Assembly (NCBI GenBank): GCA_029260595.1 | Contig: JAJDCY010000010.1 | Location: forward strand, 545,675-609,674 | Source: Phycisphaeraceae bacterium | GTDB lineage: Bacteria > Planctomycetota > Phycisphaerae > Phycisphaerales > Phycisphaeraceae | DNA length: 64,000 nt | Reading direction: 5' to 3' | In this document: piece after piece, positions 53,161-61,604 of the stretch | How positions within the stretch are numbered: position 1 is the first letter of the stretch | Layout: the number at the start of each line of letters is the position of its first letter | The notes under the pieces: generated by a model | The model's database searches: none | Told to the model about the DNA's origin: nothing | The model's input: only the letters and a program-made list of their open reading frames with translations | Program-made: the position numbers and the translations under genes

Positions 53161-54054
53161 TCAGGCGCCACTTGCCGGCGACCGTCGGCGGGCAAGCAGG
53201 GACGCGCCACTGGCTAGCAGCAACACCAGCGATGCGGGCTCGGGCAGCGATTGGAAGTGTGCCTGCACCTCGCCCGGCTCGAGCGCGCGGTCATAAAGGG
53301 CCAACTCATCGATCGAACCCTCGAACCAGCGGGTGAGGTCTTGTGCCCGGTTGACGCGGAACGCCGTCGACGTCACCACCGGCGTCCCGTCGTTGCTCGG
53401 CAGGTCCGGGTCGTCCTCCAGGCTGACGCTGACGCCGTCGATGTACAGAGTGCTCCCGACGTTCGCGGCCCCACCGCCGGTGCGGACCCAGGCCACGTGG
53501 TGCCACCGGCCGGTGGTGACCGGGTCGACTGTCTGCAGGCCGCCGTTGTAGAACCCGGTAAACACCTCGTCGGGGTCATCGTTGCTGATGCTGAAGTAGA
53601 CCGACTTCATGGTCTTGTTGGCCTGACTGCCAATGGATTCACCCCAGTGAAGGAACGGCGCCCATGTCAAGCCCGCGCCGCCGGTCGGCAGGAACACCAC
53701 CGCTTCGGCGGTAAACGTCGGGTTCCCGGTCAGCCCGGCCGGGGCGGTTCCGATCGACTCGATAAAGTCACCGACCGAGTCGAAGCTGACACCCGTGTCA
53801 CCGGCGAGCGTGGATACGCCCCGTGTCACGGTCCCGTTGTGTACGCCGTTGTGTCCGGCCCCGAGTGACCCGTGGTTGACGGCGTCGCCGGACGGCTCAT
53901 TGAATTGGTAATACAGAACCGGGCTGTCACCGAGCACCAGGGCTTGATACTCGTTGCTCGCCGCGAACGTCGGAGTCGTTGCCAACGCCAGCCAGGCCGC
54001 CACGCACACCGCAATACCAGCGGCGTTCCACTCATTAATTGTTTTCACGTCCAT
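53161..54054 (-). CDS. LamG-domain PEP-CTERM surface protein
   Basis: A 297-residue exported protein. Signal peptide (about 1-32, ending TFAASNEY), a LamG/concanavalin-like sandwich (about 40-265: VLYYQFNEPSGDAVNHGSLG, VSFDSVGDFIES, FTAEAVVFLPTGG, GRWHHVAWVRTGGG, LYIDGVSVS, FEGSIDELALYDRALEPGEV), and a PEP-CTERM tag (LPEPASLVLLLASGASLLARRRS). LamG domains bind carbohydrate or protein ligands; the tag directs exosortase processing. ATG 54054 with GGAG directly upstream is preferred; the longer frame (to 54387) is not family-like. No exosortase gene is in the window. Confidence 0.87.
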   Translation of the reverse strand: MDVKTINEWNAAGIAVCVAAWLALATTPTFAASNEYQALVLGDSPVLYYQFNEPSGDAVNHGSLGAGHNGVHNGTVTRGVSTLAGDTGVSFDSVGDFIESIGTAPAGLTGNPTFTAEAVVFLPTGGAGLTWAPFLHWGESIGSQANKTMKSVYFSISNDDPDEVFTGFYNGGLQTVDPVTTGRWHHVAWVRTGGGAANVGSTLYIDGVSVSLEDDPDLPSNDGTPVVTSTAFRVNRAQDLTRWFEGSIDELALYDRALEPGEVQAHFQSLPEPASLVLLLASGASLLARRRSPASGA

Positions 54055-54281
54055 CTCCTGAATCTCTCCTAAAGTACGCACGAGACACGGTGCGGCCCTG
54101 AGACAGTTCGCTTGGCGATATTGATATTGTACTACGATAGCCCGCATTTTCCAAGGAATTTTCGGGGATTTCGATCGCTGCCCGCGACGACAACCCCGCA
54201 CGCCGTTGCGCAGCTTTCTATACTTTCCCAGATTAACACTGACCTGTTCTGGCTGATCCGACCCGCCCACAGTGGGGCTGC

Positions 54282-55232
54282 CTATCCAGCCGGAGGGCAC
54301 GACCCGCCACCGTTGAGGAAACCCAGCAGGCGGTACAGACTCTCCAGCCGTGGGCAGTCGAGCCCGGCCTGTTTGGCCGCGCGCCACGGGTTGCCGAAGA
54401 TCGCTTCGATTTCCATTAGCCGTCCGGCGTCGTGGTCGATCTTCATGCTTGTGCGGTAGGGGGTCATCGTCGCGGTCTGGTCGAGCATGATCTGGGTGAT
54501 GTTGGCGTCGAGTGGGTGCCCGCAGGCGGCGGCGGCCGCGACGACTTCGGCCATGAGTTGCTCGGCGAGGATCCGCGCGTGCTTGTCGGCCATGATCCGA
54601 TCGGTCGTCGCATCGAGCACAACCGACAGGCCATTAAACGGCACGTTCCACACGAGTTTTTTCCACCGCGATTTGACCAGGTCGCGTGATGTGCGCACCG
54701 GGATGCCGGCTGCCTCCAGGTCGGCCGCAATTTGCTTGATCCGATTGGTCTCCCCGCCCGGCGAGCCATCGGGTGTGTGCTCGGCGAGCGTGATCTGCCC
54801 GTAGTCCATGTGGTGGATATGGCCGGGTCCGAGTTTGTTGGAGCAGAGGAAGGCCAGGCCGCCGACGACTCGGTGGTGGCCAACGATCTCGCCGATCGGG
54901 CCCTCCATCCCCAGGCCGTTCTGCAAAACCAGCACGCAGCCGTCGTCGGCGATCACCGGCGGGAGCAGCTCGCCCAGCAGGTGGTTCTGGGTGGTCTTCA
55001 GCGACACGATCACCACGTCACAGCGGGGCATGTCGGCCGCGTTGCGGTAGGCGTTGACGGTCGGGAGGGTGAAATCGCCGTCTTTCGAGTCGATCCGCAG
55101 CCCGTTTGTGCGCACATGCTCGTAGTCGCTGCGCAGCAGGTAGTGGACATCAAACCCGGCGTGGTTCAGCCGAGCGCCGTAGTACCCGCCCAAGGCACCG
55201 GTACCGATGACCGCATACGTTCGTCCAGACAT
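54282..55232 (-). CDS. panE: 2-dehydropantoate 2-reductase
   Basis: NADPH-dependent ketopantoate reductase of the pantothenate/CoA route. The 316-residue protein opens with YAVIGTGALGGYYGARL (Rossmann loop), VIVSLKTTQNHLLGEL with the catalytic lysine (near residue 78), VLVLQNGLGMEG, and WKKLVWNVPFNGLSVVLDAT with the second catalytic-region lysine and asparagine. TPYRTSMKIDHDAGRLMEIE near the C-terminus is a family hallmark with the substrate-binding serine and glutamate. It is the last of three minus-strand genes (phosphorylase, nadD, panE), 30 bases after nadD. Confidence 0.92.
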   Translation of the reverse strand: MSGRTYAVIGTGALGGYYGARLNHAGFDVHYLLRSDYEHVRTNGLRIDSKDGDFTLPTVNAYRNAADMPRCDVVIVSLKTTQNHLLGELLPPVIADDGCVLVLQNGLGMEGPIGEIVGHHRVVGGLAFLCSNKLGPGHIHHMDYGQITLAEHTPDGSPGGETNRIKQIAADLEAAGIPVRTSRDLVKSRWKKLVWNVPFNGLSVVLDATTDRIMADKHARILAEQLMAEVVAAAAACGHPLDANITQIMLDQTATMTPYRTSMKIDHDAGRLMEIEAIFGNPWRAAKQAGLDCPRLESLYRLLGFLNGGGSCPPAG

Positions 55233-55262
55233 ACCGCCAGATTATCACACGCGATCGCGGGT

Positions 55263-55910
55263 TCAGTCGGTGGCCCCGTACAGGCCATGTTCGGCGATGT
55301 ACTGTGCGACGGCGGGGTGGACCAGGCCGGCCAAAGGCTCGCCGGCGGCGACGTGCTCACGGACCAATGTCGAACTGATAGGCGTCGTTGGTACATCGAC
55401 CAGCCGCCGCGCCCAGTCGTCGGCGTCGAATCCGGCCGGGAGTGATTCGAGGAGGGATTCGCGGGTGTCCGGGGGGCGGACCATGACCAGCGGCTCGGCC
55501 AGCGCGATCACACGCTGGGGATCGTGCCACTGGTCGAACGCTCGTAGCTGATCCCCGCCGATCAACAGCCGCAGCCGCGTGCTCGGATCAAGCCGCTCGC
55601 GGAGTGTTGCCAAGGTGTTGGCTGTAAAGCTGGGTGAGGGGTTGGTTGGATCGGCGGCGCGGTCGATCTCGTCGGTGACGATCGCGGCGTCGGGCACGCC
55701 TTCGAGCGCGAGCCGCAGCATGGCCAGCCGGTGGCGGGCCGGCGTGGCGGGCGTCTGCGACTTAAGCGGTTGTCGCCCCGTCGGGATGTAGGCGACGCCC
55801 TCGGCATCGATCGCACACATCGCGATCGGCGGCAAAGCCGTGTGCGCCAGGTGCGGCGGGTCGAAGCTGCCGCCGAAGATCACGATGTGTCGCCAATGCT
55901 CGAGGCTCAT
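55263..55910 (-). CDS. nadD: Nicotinate-nucleotide adenylyltransferase
   Basis: Adenylates nicotinate mononucleotide in NAD synthesis. The 215-residue protein shows the nucleotidyltransferase motif IFGGSFDPPHLAHTAL (about 11-26), YIPTGRQPLKS, LRLLIGGDQLRAFDQWHDP and the ISSTLVREHVAAGEPL motif near the C-terminus. ATG 55910 gives the family N-terminus; a longer open frame to 55982 overlaps the preceding gene. It starts four bases after the phosphorylase-like gene, so the two are almost certainly co-translated. Confidence 0.93.
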   Translation of the reverse strand: MSLEHWRHIVIFGGSFDPPHLAHTALPPIAMCAIDAEGVAYIPTGRQPLKSQTPATPARHRLAMLRLALEGVPDAAIVTDEIDRAADPTNPSPSFTANTLATLRERLDPSTRLRLLIGGDQLRAFDQWHDPQRVIALAEPLVMVRPPDTRESLLESLPAGFDADDWARRLVDVPTTPISSTLVREHVAAGEPLAGLVHPAVAQYIAEHGLYGATD

Positions 55911-55914
55911 CGCG

Positions 55915-56652
55915 TTACAACTCGCTGTGGATCGTCGCGTCGACCTCTTTGGATAAACGTTCCGCGGCCTGACGCGCCGCACGCCCCAGCCGCATCACCG
56001 CGGGCAGTTGCCAGGGGTGGCGAGCGAGGTGCCGCACCACCGCGCCGATGTCCGGTGAGCCATCCGGCCGCACCCACTTGTCCGCCACGTTGGGCAGTGA
56101 GCAGGAAGCCGTGTCGGAGATCACGCGGATCACGCTCAGCCTTGTCCCGGTCTGGCTGGCGGCCTGGGCGACGTGGAAGGTCTCGGTGTCGACGGCGGCG
56201 CATCGGTGCTGAGCGAAGAGCGTTCTTTTTTGCTCGCGGGTGCATGCGACGGTTTGTAGCGTGACCAGAGACCGCCTGGGGTCGCGCGCCGGGTCGTCCG
56301 GGCCGAGCGTCGGGGTGTGGTCGTTGAGGTCCGCGACCGTGCCGCGGCCGTCGGACACCCAATCCACGCGCACGGCGTCGGCAGCTTTTAGCGATGGGTC
56401 CAGCCCACCGGCGAAGCCCAGCAGGACGACGTGCGTCGGGTGGTGTTGGTCCAACAGTTGGTGGAAGGTGCGGAGCGCTCGCTCGGCCCCCATGCCGCTG
56501 ACGACCGCGACGACGCGCGCTCGGCCGACCCGCCCGTGGAACTCGTTGCCGCTTGCGGTCAGACGGAACCGGCGCACGGTCGGGGTGATCTCGGTGGTCA
56601 CCGCGGCAGACAAAGCGACGACGGGTTCGTGAATAGTGGTGGGCGTTCCCAT
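55915..56652 (-). CDS. Nucleoside phosphorylase-superfamily protein, HpnG candidate
   Basis: A 245-residue protein of the PNP/UDP/MTAN superfamily. RVVAVVSGMGAERALRTF (about 47-64) is the phosphate- or ribose-loop region, HVVLLGFAGGLDPSLKAADAV (split over two strands) the nucleobase-proximal glycine loop, and CAAVDTETFHVAQAASQTG (about 150-168) replaces the usual VDMES. SVIRVISDTAS carries the catalytic aspartate. Hopanoid-specific HpnG (adenosylhopane to ribosylhopane) belongs to this superfamily, and hpnH is present in the same window, so HpnG is a candidate; methylthioadenosine nucleosidase or futalosine hydrolase are alternatives. First gene of the nadD-panE operon. Confidence 0.75.
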   Translation of the reverse strand: MGTPTTIHEPVVALSAAVTTEITPTVRRFRLTASGNEFHGRVGRARVVAVVSGMGAERALRTFHQLLDQHHPTHVVLLGFAGGLDPSLKAADAVRVDWVSDGRGTVADLNDHTPTLGPDDPARDPRRSLVTLQTVACTREQKRTLFAQHRCAAVDTETFHVAQAASQTGTRLSVIRVISDTASCSLPNVADKWVRPDGSPDIGAVVRHLARHPWQLPAVMRLGRAARQAAERLSKEVDATIHSEL

Positions 56653-56826
56653 GGTGATTGAAGAAAGCGGCTATTGGCGGGCGGGCGGGCGGGGCAGCGG
56701 GTGCGGGCCACGCATTATACCCGAGTCGATCATTGTCCGGTCGCTTGGCGGTGGACGCCGGTTCGGCCCTGCGGCGCCCTGCCATACGCGGTGGTCGGGC
56801 CGTCGGCTAGGCCGTATCATGCGGCG

Positions 56827-57453
56827 ATGCCGGTTTACGTCGACGACGAACCCGTAGCCATCGATCAGCCGGACCTGCGATCGCTTTTGGCGGAGGCGAA
56901 CGAGCGGTTGTCCGTCAGGGGGCGGATGGTCGTCGAGGTGCACCTGGATGGCGAGATGCTCGCCGGCGAGCGCCTCGATGAGCGGTCGGCCGCCAGCGTG
57001 ATCGGCTCGGATGTCCGCCTGTACAGCGAGGACCCGCGATCGCTGAGTATCGACGCACTCGGTCAGGTCCGCGAGCTGCTCGAACAGATCAAGGGCAGCC
57101 AGGCCCAGGCGGCCCAGCTTCTTCAACAGGACCAACACGCCGAAGCCATGACCGAGGTCGGGCAGGTGGTCGAGTCCTGGCGACACGTTCAGGAGGCCGT
57201 GCTCAACTGCGGCCGGCTCGCGGGGCTGGACCTGGACGCCAAGTCCCTCGACGGCAAGCCACTGACCGAGATGACCGGCGAGTTGGTCGAACAGGTCAAG
57301 GACCTGCGCGACCTGATCCAGTCGGGTGACACGGTGGGCATCGCCGACGCATTTGCATACGAGTGGCCGCAGACGGCGCAGCGCTGGGATCGACTGATCG
57401 AGCAGATGATCGTGTGGTTGGGCGGCGACGAGGTCGCGGACGGCCGATCGTAA
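56827..57453 (+). CDS. Small coiled-coil protein of unknown function
   Basis: A 208-residue acidic protein without a recognised domain. The N-terminal 75 residues are beta-rich (MPVYVDDEPVAIDQPDLRSL, VVEVHLDGEMLAGERL), reminiscent of small ubiquitin-like or FHA-binding modules but not assigned. Residues 80-150 are strongly helical with heptad character (RELLEQIKGSQAQAAQLLQQ). The end is helical and Trp-rich. ATG 56827 is preferred over upstream frames that overlap the divergent promoter region. nuoC follows after 27 bases, which suggests a shared transcript, but nothing links the function to complex I. Confidence 0.65.
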   Translation: MPVYVDDEPVAIDQPDLRSLLAEANERLSVRGRMVVEVHLDGEMLAGERLDERSAASVIGSDVRLYSEDPRSLSIDALGQVRELLEQIKGSQAQAAQLLQQDQHAEAMTEVGQVVESWRHVQEAVLNCGRLAGLDLDAKSLDGKPLTEMTGELVEQVKDLRDLIQSGDTVGIADAFAYEWPQTAQRWDRLIEQMIVWLGGDEVADGRS

Positions 57454-57480
57454 TCCGCGCCTCAATCAGGACGCCCCGTC

Positions 57481-58086
57481 ATGGCTAAACCCAATCTCGA
57501 TCACCCGACACTGGCGCTGGTCAAAGAGCGATTCGCCGATGCCAAGCTGCTGGCCACCGAGTTCCGCGGGCAGACAACGCTGGTTGTGCCCCGTGAGTAC
57601 TTCGCCGATGTGATGGCGTTTTTGCGAAACGATGAGCGCTGCGCATACAACTTTCTTTCGGATGTGATCGGCATCGACTACCTGAACTACCCCGCGGCGA
57701 GTCTCGGTGCGGCTGAGCCGTCCGACGATCTGTCGTCCGTGCCGACCGGGCTCGAAGGCCGGTTCGCGGTGGTCTACAACCTGTCCAGCCACACGACGAA
57801 CCTGCGGCTGTTCGTCAAAGTCCTGCTGTCACCCACGCTCGACACCAGTGGGATCGAAGCCGACCCCGCGTTGCACGTGCCCAGTGTCTGCCACCTCTGG
57901 CCGGGCGCCGAGTGGCCCGAGCGCGAGGTTTTCGACATGTTCGGGATCCGCTTCGACGGGCACCCGGACCTACGGCGGATCCTGACGTGGGAGTCGTACC
58001 CGGCCCACCCGCTGCGGAAGGATTACCCCCTCCGCGGCCGTAAGGAGCGCGAGGATTACCGCGTGATCGACCGGGACAGCGCCTGA
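57481..58086 (+). CDS. nuoC: NADH-quinone oxidoreductase subunit C
   Basis: Peripheral-arm subunit of respiratory complex I (30-kDa subunit). The 201-residue protein shows NLSSHTTNLRLFVKVLL (about 100-116) and the signature WPEREVFDMFGIRFDGHPDL followed by RRILTWESYPAHPLRKDYPL (about 145-185). Other nuo genes are not adjacent, which is unusual: nuoC normally sits in nuoA-N or nuoABCD. A hairpin with a T-rich tail follows directly, so the transcript probably ends here. Confidence 0.95.
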   Translation: MAKPNLDHPTLALVKERFADAKLLATEFRGQTTLVVPREYFADVMAFLRNDERCAYNFLSDVIGIDYLNYPAASLGAAEPSDDLSSVPTGLEGRFAVVYNLSSHTTNLRLFVKVLLSPTLDTSGIEADPALHVPSVCHLWPGAEWPEREVFDMFGIRFDGHPDLRRILTWESYPAHPLRKDYPLRGRKEREDYRVIDRDSA

Positions 58087-58097
58087 TCCGAGCGATT

Positions 58098-58121
58098 CCG
58101 CCACCCGGCGGGTTGTATTTT
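58098..58121 (+). terminator. Intrinsic terminator after nuoC
   Basis: CCGCC (58098-58102) pairs with GGCGG (58107-58111) over a four-base ACCC loop and is followed by GTTGTATTTT. The stem is short but GC-rich and well placed 12 bases after the nuoC stop. Confidence 0.5.
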
Positions 58122-58147
58122 GACCCAAACCTAGCGGGACGCCCGCC

Positions 58148-58176
58148 TTGACGGATCGGGGCCCGGCGAATACGTT
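58148..58176 (+). promoter_or_regulatory. Candidate promoter of the rpmF-plsX-fabH operon
   Basis: TTGACG (58148-58153) and TACGTT (58171-58176) are spaced by 17 bases. The transcript start would fall just before or inside the inverted repeat at 58175-58235. Confidence 0.4.
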
Positions 58177-58235
58177 TCGTGGTCTGGTTTTTCCGCCCCG
58201 AAGCCCCCTAGGCGTCCTCGGCGGGCACCACGAAA
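58175..58235 (+). promoter_or_regulatory. Nested inverted repeats in the rpmF leader
   Basis: TTTCGTGGT (58175-58183) is a perfect inverted repeat of ACCACGAAA (58227-58235). Inside it CCGCC (58193-58197) pairs with GGCGG (58220-58224). The two together form one long imperfect stem-loop about 60 bases before the L32 start. The outer left arm touches the proposed -10 element, so it may be an operator as well as an RNA structure. No known family was recognised. Confidence 0.5.
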
Positions 58236-58295
58236 GGCACTTGTCGCAAACAGGCCAATCCCGACGTCATCCCGACCTAATCCCGAGGTAATCCC

Positions 58296-58481
58296 ATGGT
58301 CCCCTGTCAACGCCAAACCCGAACCCAAGGCCGCATGCGCCGGGCTCACGACGCGCTCACCCCGGTCCACAGCGTCCGCTGCCCCAGTTGCGGCGCGGCC
58401 AAGTTTCCGCACGCGGCCTGCCGCGAGTGTGGGTATGTCCGGCCGGGGCTCAAGCTCGATCTGAGTAAGGACAAAGACTAG
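58296..58481 (+). CDS. rpmF: 50S ribosomal protein L32
   Basis: A 61-residue large-subunit protein. The N-terminus (MVPCQRQTRTQGRMRRAHDA) follows the L32 pattern of a basic start ending in MRRAHDAL, and RCPSCGAAKFPHAACRECGY carries the two CxxC zinc pairs of the zinc-binding form (C+). GAGGT lies six bases before ATG 58296. Its stop TAG shares its last base with the GTG start of plsX, as in the conserved rpmF-plsX-fab gene order of many bacteria. Confidence 0.93.
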   Translation: MVPCQRQTRTQGRMRRAHDALTPVHSVRCPSCGAAKFPHAACRECGYVRPGLKLDLSKDKD

Positions 58482-59512
58482 TGCGTATCGCGATCGACGT
58501 GATGGGGGGAGACCACGCCCCCGACGCGATTCTTGCTGGCAGCCTCGATGCCGTGCCACTGCTCGGTGAAGGCGATCAGCTTGTGCTCGTCGGCGACAGC
58601 GGTGCGATCAGCCAGGCGCTCCAGGCCAAGGGGCTCGCCGGCGACGCCCGTGTCGAGATCGAGGCAACCACCGAAATCATTACGATGGACGAGTCGCCCG
58701 TCACCGCGCTGCGCGGCAAGCCGGACAGCTCGATCGTGCGTTTAGCCGAACTGGGCAAACGCAGCGCCGGCGACAAGCACTGCGACGTGATCATCAGTGC
58801 CGGCAACACCGGGGCGTTTGTCGCCGCGGCGCAGATGGCGATGCGGCGGCTCCCCGGCGTGAATCGCCCGGGGATCGCGGTGACGATGCCGACCTTCTCG
58901 GGCCCGCTGATCGTCTGCGATGTGGGTGCCAACCCCGAGCCCAAGCCCCACCACCTGCATCAATACGGGCAGATGGCCTCGGTTTATGCGGCCAAGGTCG
59001 CCGCGGTGGCCGAGCCGCGCGTCGCGCTGCTGTCGATCGGCGGTGAGGAGAGCAAGGGCAACGCCCTGGTCCGCGAGTCGGTCAAGCTCATGCGTGCCGA
59101 CGATTCGATCAACTACGTCGGCTTCATCGAGGGTCGCGACCTGTTCGCCAACCGCGCCGATGTGGTGATCACCGAGGGCTTCACCGGCAACGTCGTCATC
59201 AAGCTCTGCGAGGGCCTCGCGGCCGGGCTGTTCAAAACAATCGGCTACGAGATCCAGCAACTCGACAGCGGCTTGGTCGAGCGGTTCGGGGGGATCGTCA
59301 AGACGATCTACAAGAAGCACGACTACCACGAGTTTGGCGGGGCGCCGCTGCTCGGGGCCAACGGCGTTTGCCTGATCTGCCACGGGTCGAGCGAGGCCCG
59401 GACCATCACGGCTGCGATCCGCGGTGCGATCACCTACGCCAAGCTCGGCGTCAACGACGCCATCACTGAGACGTTGGCCAAATTCGCCCCGGCACCCGAG
59501 GGAGCGGCATGA
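58481..59512 (+). CDS. plsX: Phosphate acyltransferase
   Basis: Converts acyl-ACP to acyl-phosphate for phosphatidic-acid synthesis. The 343-residue protein shows IAIDVMGGDHAPDAILAG at the N-terminus, VISAGNTGAFVAAAQMAM, VCDVGANPEPKPHHLHQY, LLSIGGEESKGNALVRE, VVITEGFTGNVVIKLCEG and HDYHEFGGAPLLGANGVCLI, all canonical. GTG start overlaps the rpmF stop by one base; ATGA overlap with fabH at the 3' end. The placement links phospholipid synthesis with fatty-acid initiation. Confidence 0.96.
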   Translation: MRIAIDVMGGDHAPDAILAGSLDAVPLLGEGDQLVLVGDSGAISQALQAKGLAGDARVEIEATTEIITMDESPVTALRGKPDSSIVRLAELGKRSAGDKHCDVIISAGNTGAFVAAAQMAMRRLPGVNRPGIAVTMPTFSGPLIVCDVGANPEPKPHHLHQYGQMASVYAAKVAAVAEPRVALLSIGGEESKGNALVRESVKLMRADDSINYVGFIEGRDLFANRADVVITEGFTGNVVIKLCEGLAAGLFKTIGYEIQQLDSGLVERFGGIVKTIYKKHDYHEFGGAPLLGANGVCLICHGSSEARTITAAIRGAITYAKLGVNDAITETLAKFAPAPEGAA

Positions 59513-60516
59513 CAACCGGCCGCGACGCCCACCACCCGGCCGGTGTCCGCCTGGCGGGCACGGGCATGGCTGTCCCACCGAACCGGGTCACCAACGAGCA
59601 GTTGGCCGAGCGGATCGACACCAGCGACGAGTGGATCAGCCAACGCACCGGGATCAAGCAGCGCTACATCGCCGATGATGGCACATCCGAGCGCGACCTC
59701 GCCCGCGACGCCGTCCAACAAGCACTCAAAAACGCCGACATCGAGCCCGGCCAACTCGACATGCTGATCTGCGCGACGATGACGTCCGAGATGTGCTGCC
59801 CATCGACGGCGGCCCGTGTGGTCAGCGAGATCGGCGCGGTCCCGGCTGGCGCCGTCGATATCAGCGCTGCCTGCAGCGGGTTTGTCTACGGGCTGAACAT
59901 GGCGTCGAGCCTGATCGAGTCCGGACACTACCGCACGGTCGCGGTGGTCGGGACGGAGACGCTTAGCGAGATTCTCGATTGGGACGACCGGCGGACGTGC
60001 GTGCTGTTCGGTGATGGTGCCGGGGCGGTGGTGCTCACCGCGGACGATCAGCCGGACCGAGGCTGCCTCTACCAATCGATGGCCAGCCGCGGCGACCTGT
60101 GGAAGGAACTCTATGTGCCTCGCTGCGAGTCGGACATCGCCGAGGGCGCGGCATTTTCCGGCAAGCTCGGCACGCTGCAGATGAACGGCCGCGAGGTCTA
60201 CAAGTACGCCGTCACCACCCTGCTCAAAGCGGTCGAGGACGCGCTTGCCGCCCGCGACCTGTCTGCGAGCGACCTGGCGATGATCGTTCCGCATCAGTCC
60301 AACCGTCGGATTCTCGAGAGCGCGGCCGACAAGCTCGGCCTGCGGCCCGAGCAGCTCTATATCAATATCGATCGGTACGGGAATACCTCGGCCGCGAGCG
60401 TCCCGATCTGCCTGCACGAACTGATGGAAGCCAGGTGCCTCAAGCGGGGCGACCTGGTCCTTTTCGTCGGCCTGGGCGGCGGGATGACCTGGGCATCGAG
60501 CCTCTGGCGACTTTGA
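59509..60516 (+). CDS. fabH: Beta-ketoacyl-ACP synthase III
   Basis: Starts fatty-acid chains by condensing acyl-CoA (usually acetyl-CoA) with malonyl-ACP. The 335-residue thiolase-fold enzyme shows the nucleophile cysteine in DISAACSGFVYGLNM (about 119), histidine in MIVPHQSNRRIL (about 262) and asparagine in IDRYGNTSAASVPI (about 292). LTADDQPDRGCLYQSM has no unusual insert. Translation is coupled to plsX by the ATGA overlap. A hairpin separates it from fabD. Confidence 0.96.
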   Translation: MTTGRDAHHPAGVRLAGTGMAVPPNRVTNEQLAERIDTSDEWISQRTGIKQRYIADDGTSERDLARDAVQQALKNADIEPGQLDMLICATMTSEMCCPSTAARVVSEIGAVPAGAVDISAACSGFVYGLNMASSLIESGHYRTVAVVGTETLSEILDWDDRRTCVLFGDGAGAVVLTADDQPDRGCLYQSMASRGDLWKELYVPRCESDIAEGAAFSGKLGTLQMNGREVYKYAVTTLLKAVEDALAARDLSASDLAMIVPHQSNRRILESAADKLGLRPEQLYINIDRYGNTSAASVPICLHELMEARCLKRGDLVLFVGLGGGMTWASSLWRL

Positions 60517-60551
60517 CCCGGTGCGGGTTTGACAGTATTCCGTCGGGGTGC

Positions 60552-60570
60552 CGGGGCGGATCCGGCCCCG
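60552..60570 (+). other. Hairpin between fabH and fabD
   Basis: CGGGGC (60552-60557) pairs with GCCCCG (60565-60570) over a seven-base loop that itself contains a GGATCC palindrome. No T-run follows. It may attenuate read-through or mark RNA processing between fabH and fabD; a weak promoter match (TGGACC 60596, TAGAGT 60618) stands downstream. Confidence 0.4.
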
Positions 60571-60659
60571 CTGGGTGGGTAATCGCCGGCATCGCTGGAC
60601 CTCAGTCGCGATCCCGCTAGAGTAAAAGAACACGGCCTGTCTTTTGAAACGGAGCCATC

Positions 60660-61604
60660 ATGACCGACTCCAACTTGGCGAAACACGTGGTGCTCTGCCC
60701 CGGGCAGGGCGCGCAGCATGTCGGGATGGCGCAGAGCTGGTTCGAGCAGTCGCCCGCAGCCGGGCGTGTCTTCGCCGAGGCCGATACCCTGCTTGGGTTC
60801 GGGCTGGGAGAGGTCTGTTTCAACGGGCCGGCTGAGCGCCTGACCCGCACCGATATCGGCCAGCCGGCGATCTACGTCGCGTCCGTCGCGTGCTACCGCG
60901 GGCTGAGCGAGGCCGGGCGGATCGGGCAAACAATCGCGGCGGCCGGGCTGAGCCTCGGTGAGTTCACCGCGCTGCACTTGGCCGGGGTGTTCGACTTTGC
61001 GACCGGGCTGGAATTGGTCCGCGTACGCGGCAAAGCCATGCAGGAAGCCGCCGAAGCCGTCCCCAGCGGGATGCTCGCGGTGGTCGGTGCTGATGAAGAG
61101 ATTGCCGAGACACTCTGCCAGCGTGCCAAAGGTAGCGAGGTTCTGGTCCCGGCCAACTTCAACTGCCCCGGCCAGGTGGTGATCAGCGGTGCGGCGTCCG
61201 CGTGCGACCGCGCGCTCGAGGCCGCCCGCGACATGGGTCTGCGGGCCACCCCGCTGCCCGTCGCCGGTGCGTTCCACTCCCCGCTGATGCAGCCGGCCGC
61301 CGACCGGCTCGCCAAGGCGCTGGCCCAAGCGGATTTCGCCCCGCCGACGATCGATGTGGTCTCAAACGTGACGGCCCAGCCACACCGCCTCGATGCCGAG
61401 TCGATCAAGACGCGGCTGGTGGATCAGCTCACCAGCCCGGTCCGCTGGGAGGCCTCGATCCGCTGGCTGAACAACAACTACACCGATCCGATGATCGAGC
61501 TGGCCCCCGGCAACGTCCTGTCCGGCCTGATGAGGCGGATCGATCGCAACGTCAAGGTCCAGAACTTCGCCAAAGCCGAATCGGCCGCGCCCTGCACCCA
61601 TTGA
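60660..61604 (+). CDS. fabD: Malonyl-CoA:ACP transacylase
   Basis: Loads malonate from CoA onto acyl-carrier protein. The 314-residue protein has VVLCPGQGAQHVGMAQSW at the start, the nucleophile serine in AAGLSLGEFTALHLAG (about 98), the arginine of LELVRVRGKAMQEAA, and the catalytic histidine in PVAGAFHSPLMQPA (about 205). ELAPGNVLSGLMRRID near the end is typical. ATG 60660 follows a GGAG at about 60651. It lies 143 bases after fabH and 160 before fabG, so it may have its own promoter. Confidence 0.95.
   Translation: MTDSNLAKHVVLCPGQGAQHVGMAQSWFEQSPAAGRVFAEADTLLGFGLGEVCFNGPAERLTRTDIGQPAIYVASVACYRGLSEAGRIGQTIAAAGLSLGEFTALHLAGVFDFATGLELVRVRGKAMQEAAEAVPSGMLAVVGADEEIAETLCQRAKGSEVLVPANFNCPGQVVISGAASACDRALEAARDMGLRATPLPVAGAFHSPLMQPAADRLAKALAQADFAPPTIDVVSNVTAQPHRLDAESIKTRLVDQLTSPVRWEASIRWLNNNYTDPMIELAPGNVLSGLMRRIDRNVKVQNFAKAESAAPCTH

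Noticed and set aside
53161-54387. Longer form of the LamG PEP-CTERM gene starting at 54387
   Set aside because: The added residues precede the signal peptide and are not family-like; ATG 54054 has GGAG directly upstream.
60529-60534. TTGACA after fabH as a fabD promoter
   Set aside because: The region at the -10 distance is GC-only and part of a hairpin.
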